A stretch of 64,000 bases of DNA. Origin: Gammaproteobacteria bacterium. Lineage in GTDB: Bacteria > Pseudomonadota > Gammaproteobacteria > Nevskiales > Nevskiaceae. Location of the stretch: positions 54,422 through 118,421 of the forward strand of contig JAHZLQ010000040.1 in the NCBI GenBank assembly GCA_022599775.1. Direction: 5' to 3'. This document shows positions 62,676 through 64,000 of this stretch, one piece after another. Within the stretch, counting starts at the first letter, position 1. The number at the start of each line of letters is the position of its first letter. The translations under genes and the position numbers were made by a program. Below the pieces are notes generated by a model, which was not told the DNA's origin, ran no database searches, and was given only the letters and a program-made list of their open reading frames with translations.

Positions 62676-62993
62676 TCAGCCTTTCAGCAGGGCGGCGATG
62701 GCGCGTTGCAGGTGCGGTACGGCGAGTTCCGGATCGATTGCCTCACCGCAGGCGGCGCGTATGGTCAGGCCATGAAAAAGGGCGATCACCAGTTTCAATC
62801 GCGCCTGCCAGTCGTCTTCGCCGCGCTGCGGGTCCGAGCTGTTCAGCGCCTCCAGCACCGGCGATGACCGCAGCCGTTCGGCCTCGCGCATGATCGCTTC
62901 GACCTCGGGGTTGCGCGCCGCTTCGGCGAAGAATTCCAGCCTGAGCGCGGCGTCTTCGCGAACCATGTCGCGGCGGTAGGCGCGCCCCCACAC
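62676..62993 (-). pseudogene. TetR-family regulator, 5' truncated
   Basis: The minus-strand frame MVREDAALRLEFFAEAARNPEVEAIMREAERLRSSPVLEALN... DDWQARLKLVIALFHGLTIRAACGEAIDPELAVPHLQRAIAALLKG is the ligand-binding C-terminal part of a TetR regulator. In-frame, a stop lies immediately upstream of 62993 and the HTH domain is missing. What follows on the same DNA belongs to the NodT fragment on the other strand. The gene therefore lost its 5' end in the deletion that also beheaded the NodT gene. It cannot bind DNA as it stands. Confidence 0.8.
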
Positions 62994-63846
62994 CGTCGAT
63001 CATCGCCTGCGCAAATCCTACGATCTCACGACGCGCAGCTTCGAACTCGGCGTGGCCTCCGGTCTGGAGCAGGCGCAGGCCCGCACCAGCGTGGAATCGG
63101 CGCGCGCCGACGTGGCCGGATTCACCGCACAGGTGGCTCAGGACAGGAATGCCTTGCATCTGTTGGTCGGCGACGCGGTTCCGCCGGAGTTGCTGCCGGG
63201 CGATGAGATGGTCCCGGTGACAACGCTGACCGAACTACCGGCCGGCGTACCCTCGCAGACGCTGCGGCAACGCTCGGACGTGCTGGCCGCGGAACACCAG
63301 TTGATCGCCGCCAATGCCAATATCGGCGTGGCGCGCGCCGCGTTCTTTCCGAGCATTTCATTGACGGCCTCGGCCGGAACCGCCAGCGACGATCTCTCCG
63401 ATCTGTTCGGAGACGGCACCGATACCTGGACCTTTGCACCGCAGATCAATCTGCCGATCTTCGCCGCGGGCGCGAATCGCGCGGCGCTGGATGTGGCCAA
63501 GACCGATCGCGAGATCTTCCTCGCGCAGTACGAACAGTCCATTCAGACCGCGTTTCGTGAAGTCGCCGATGCGCTCGCCCAGCGCGCCACGGTGGACGAA
63601 CAGCTTGACGCTGCGCAGGCACTCACCGATGCCACGAGCAGAAGCTATGCCCTGTCCGAGGCGCGTTATCGCGGCGGCGTGGACAGTTACATCACCCTGC
63701 TCGATTCGCAGCGCTCGCTGTATGCCGCGCAGCAGCAGCTGATCCGTACACGCCTGGCGCGCGAATCCAATCTGGTCACGCTCTACCGCGTGCTCGGCGG
63801 CGGCTGGTCGGCGCATGACGAGGAGGCGGCCGACACCAGCCAGTAG
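62980..63846 (+). pseudogene. NodT-family outer-membrane efflux protein, 5' truncated
   Basis: The plus-strand frame, open after a TAG at 62977-62979, gives [95 protein letters not shown], and ...[45 protein letters not shown]. This is the second half of a TolC-like NodT lipoprotein. The signal peptide, lipobox and first repeat are missing. It joins the TetR fragment back to back near 62990-63000, so both 5' ends and the shared promoter were deleted together. The rest of the gene is undamaged, so the deletion may be recent. Confidence 0.82.
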
Positions 63847-64000
63847 CCGGCATCGGCCCTTAACGTGAATCTCGCGCAGCGAGTCCGCTGCCCCTCGCCC
63901 ACGACGTGGGAGAGGGGAGGACCGCCCGCGGAGCGGGTGGTGGGGAGAGGGCGGCCTGCCTGGCACAGGATTCATTTTCCGGGGTGCCTCCGCCGGCATG
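63847..64000. repeat. Intergenic dispersed hairpin repeats
   Basis: After the NodT fragment no gene is seen up to the window end. CCCCTCGCCCACG (63891-63903) and CGTGGGAGAGGGG (63905-63917) form a 13-bp stem with one mismatch. ACCGCCCGC (63921-63929) and GCGGGTGGT (63933-63941) form a second, with G-T pairs. The gene-free GGGGAGAGGG sequence is typical of a common dispersed intergenic repeat in high-GC proteobacteria. Confidence 0.5.

Overview
The window is high-GC bacterial chromosome, most likely from a gammaproteobacterium. The gene orders rhodanese-grxC-secB-gpsA, ubiE-ubiJ-ubiB and dapF-DUF484-xerC-hslV-hslU point that way. A Nevskiales/Solimonadaceae-type lineage would fit (large FadE with a TetR regulator, a DUF1329 protein, a coniferyl-type aldehyde dehydrogenase), but that placement is inference. 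No rRNA, tRNA or CRISPR array was seen.

Layout. 1-5.9 kb: end of an M16 peptidase, small proteins, trmL, a glycosyltransferase, a membrane protein and the secB cluster. 6-15 kb: an EnvC-type factor, CtpA protease and a YibQ deacetylase, then the convergent ubiquinone operon, then an OmpA-like protein followed by a very acidic duplicated lipoprotein. 15-32 kb: mostly housekeeping genes (RluB-type synthase, RNase AM-like PHP protein, periplasmic DNA ligase LigE, lipid kinase, MscL, ferredoxin reductase, TypA) ending with DUF1329, TetR and FadE.

32.4-37 kb is an accessory island of different base composition. It carries three type II toxin-antitoxin pairs (HicBA, a ParDE-like pair, MazEF) around the frameshifted tail of what looks like a conjugation protein, with further decayed genes. 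This looks like the remnant of an integrated element kept in part by addiction modules.

37-64 kb: a periplasmic methyltransferase, a MacA-MacB-NodT export operon divergent from a BaeSR-like two-component system, an aldehyde dehydrogenase behind a strong palindromic operator, a HAD-Uma2 pair, an orphan ParM-like actin, dapF-xerC-hslVU, helicase DbpA, and a CheR/hybrid-kinase pair.

Several genes are visibly broken. A lipase-like gene is split by a 268-bp TA-flanked miniature inverted-repeat element whose exact removal restores the frame. yaeQ has an amber codon at position 13. A TetR gene and an efflux outer-membrane gene lie back to back with both 5' ends missing. A GlyGly-CTERM-like tail survives without its gene. 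The best candidates for something undescribed are the acidic lipoprotein/OmpA pair, the miniature element, the orphan actin and the toxin-antitoxin island.
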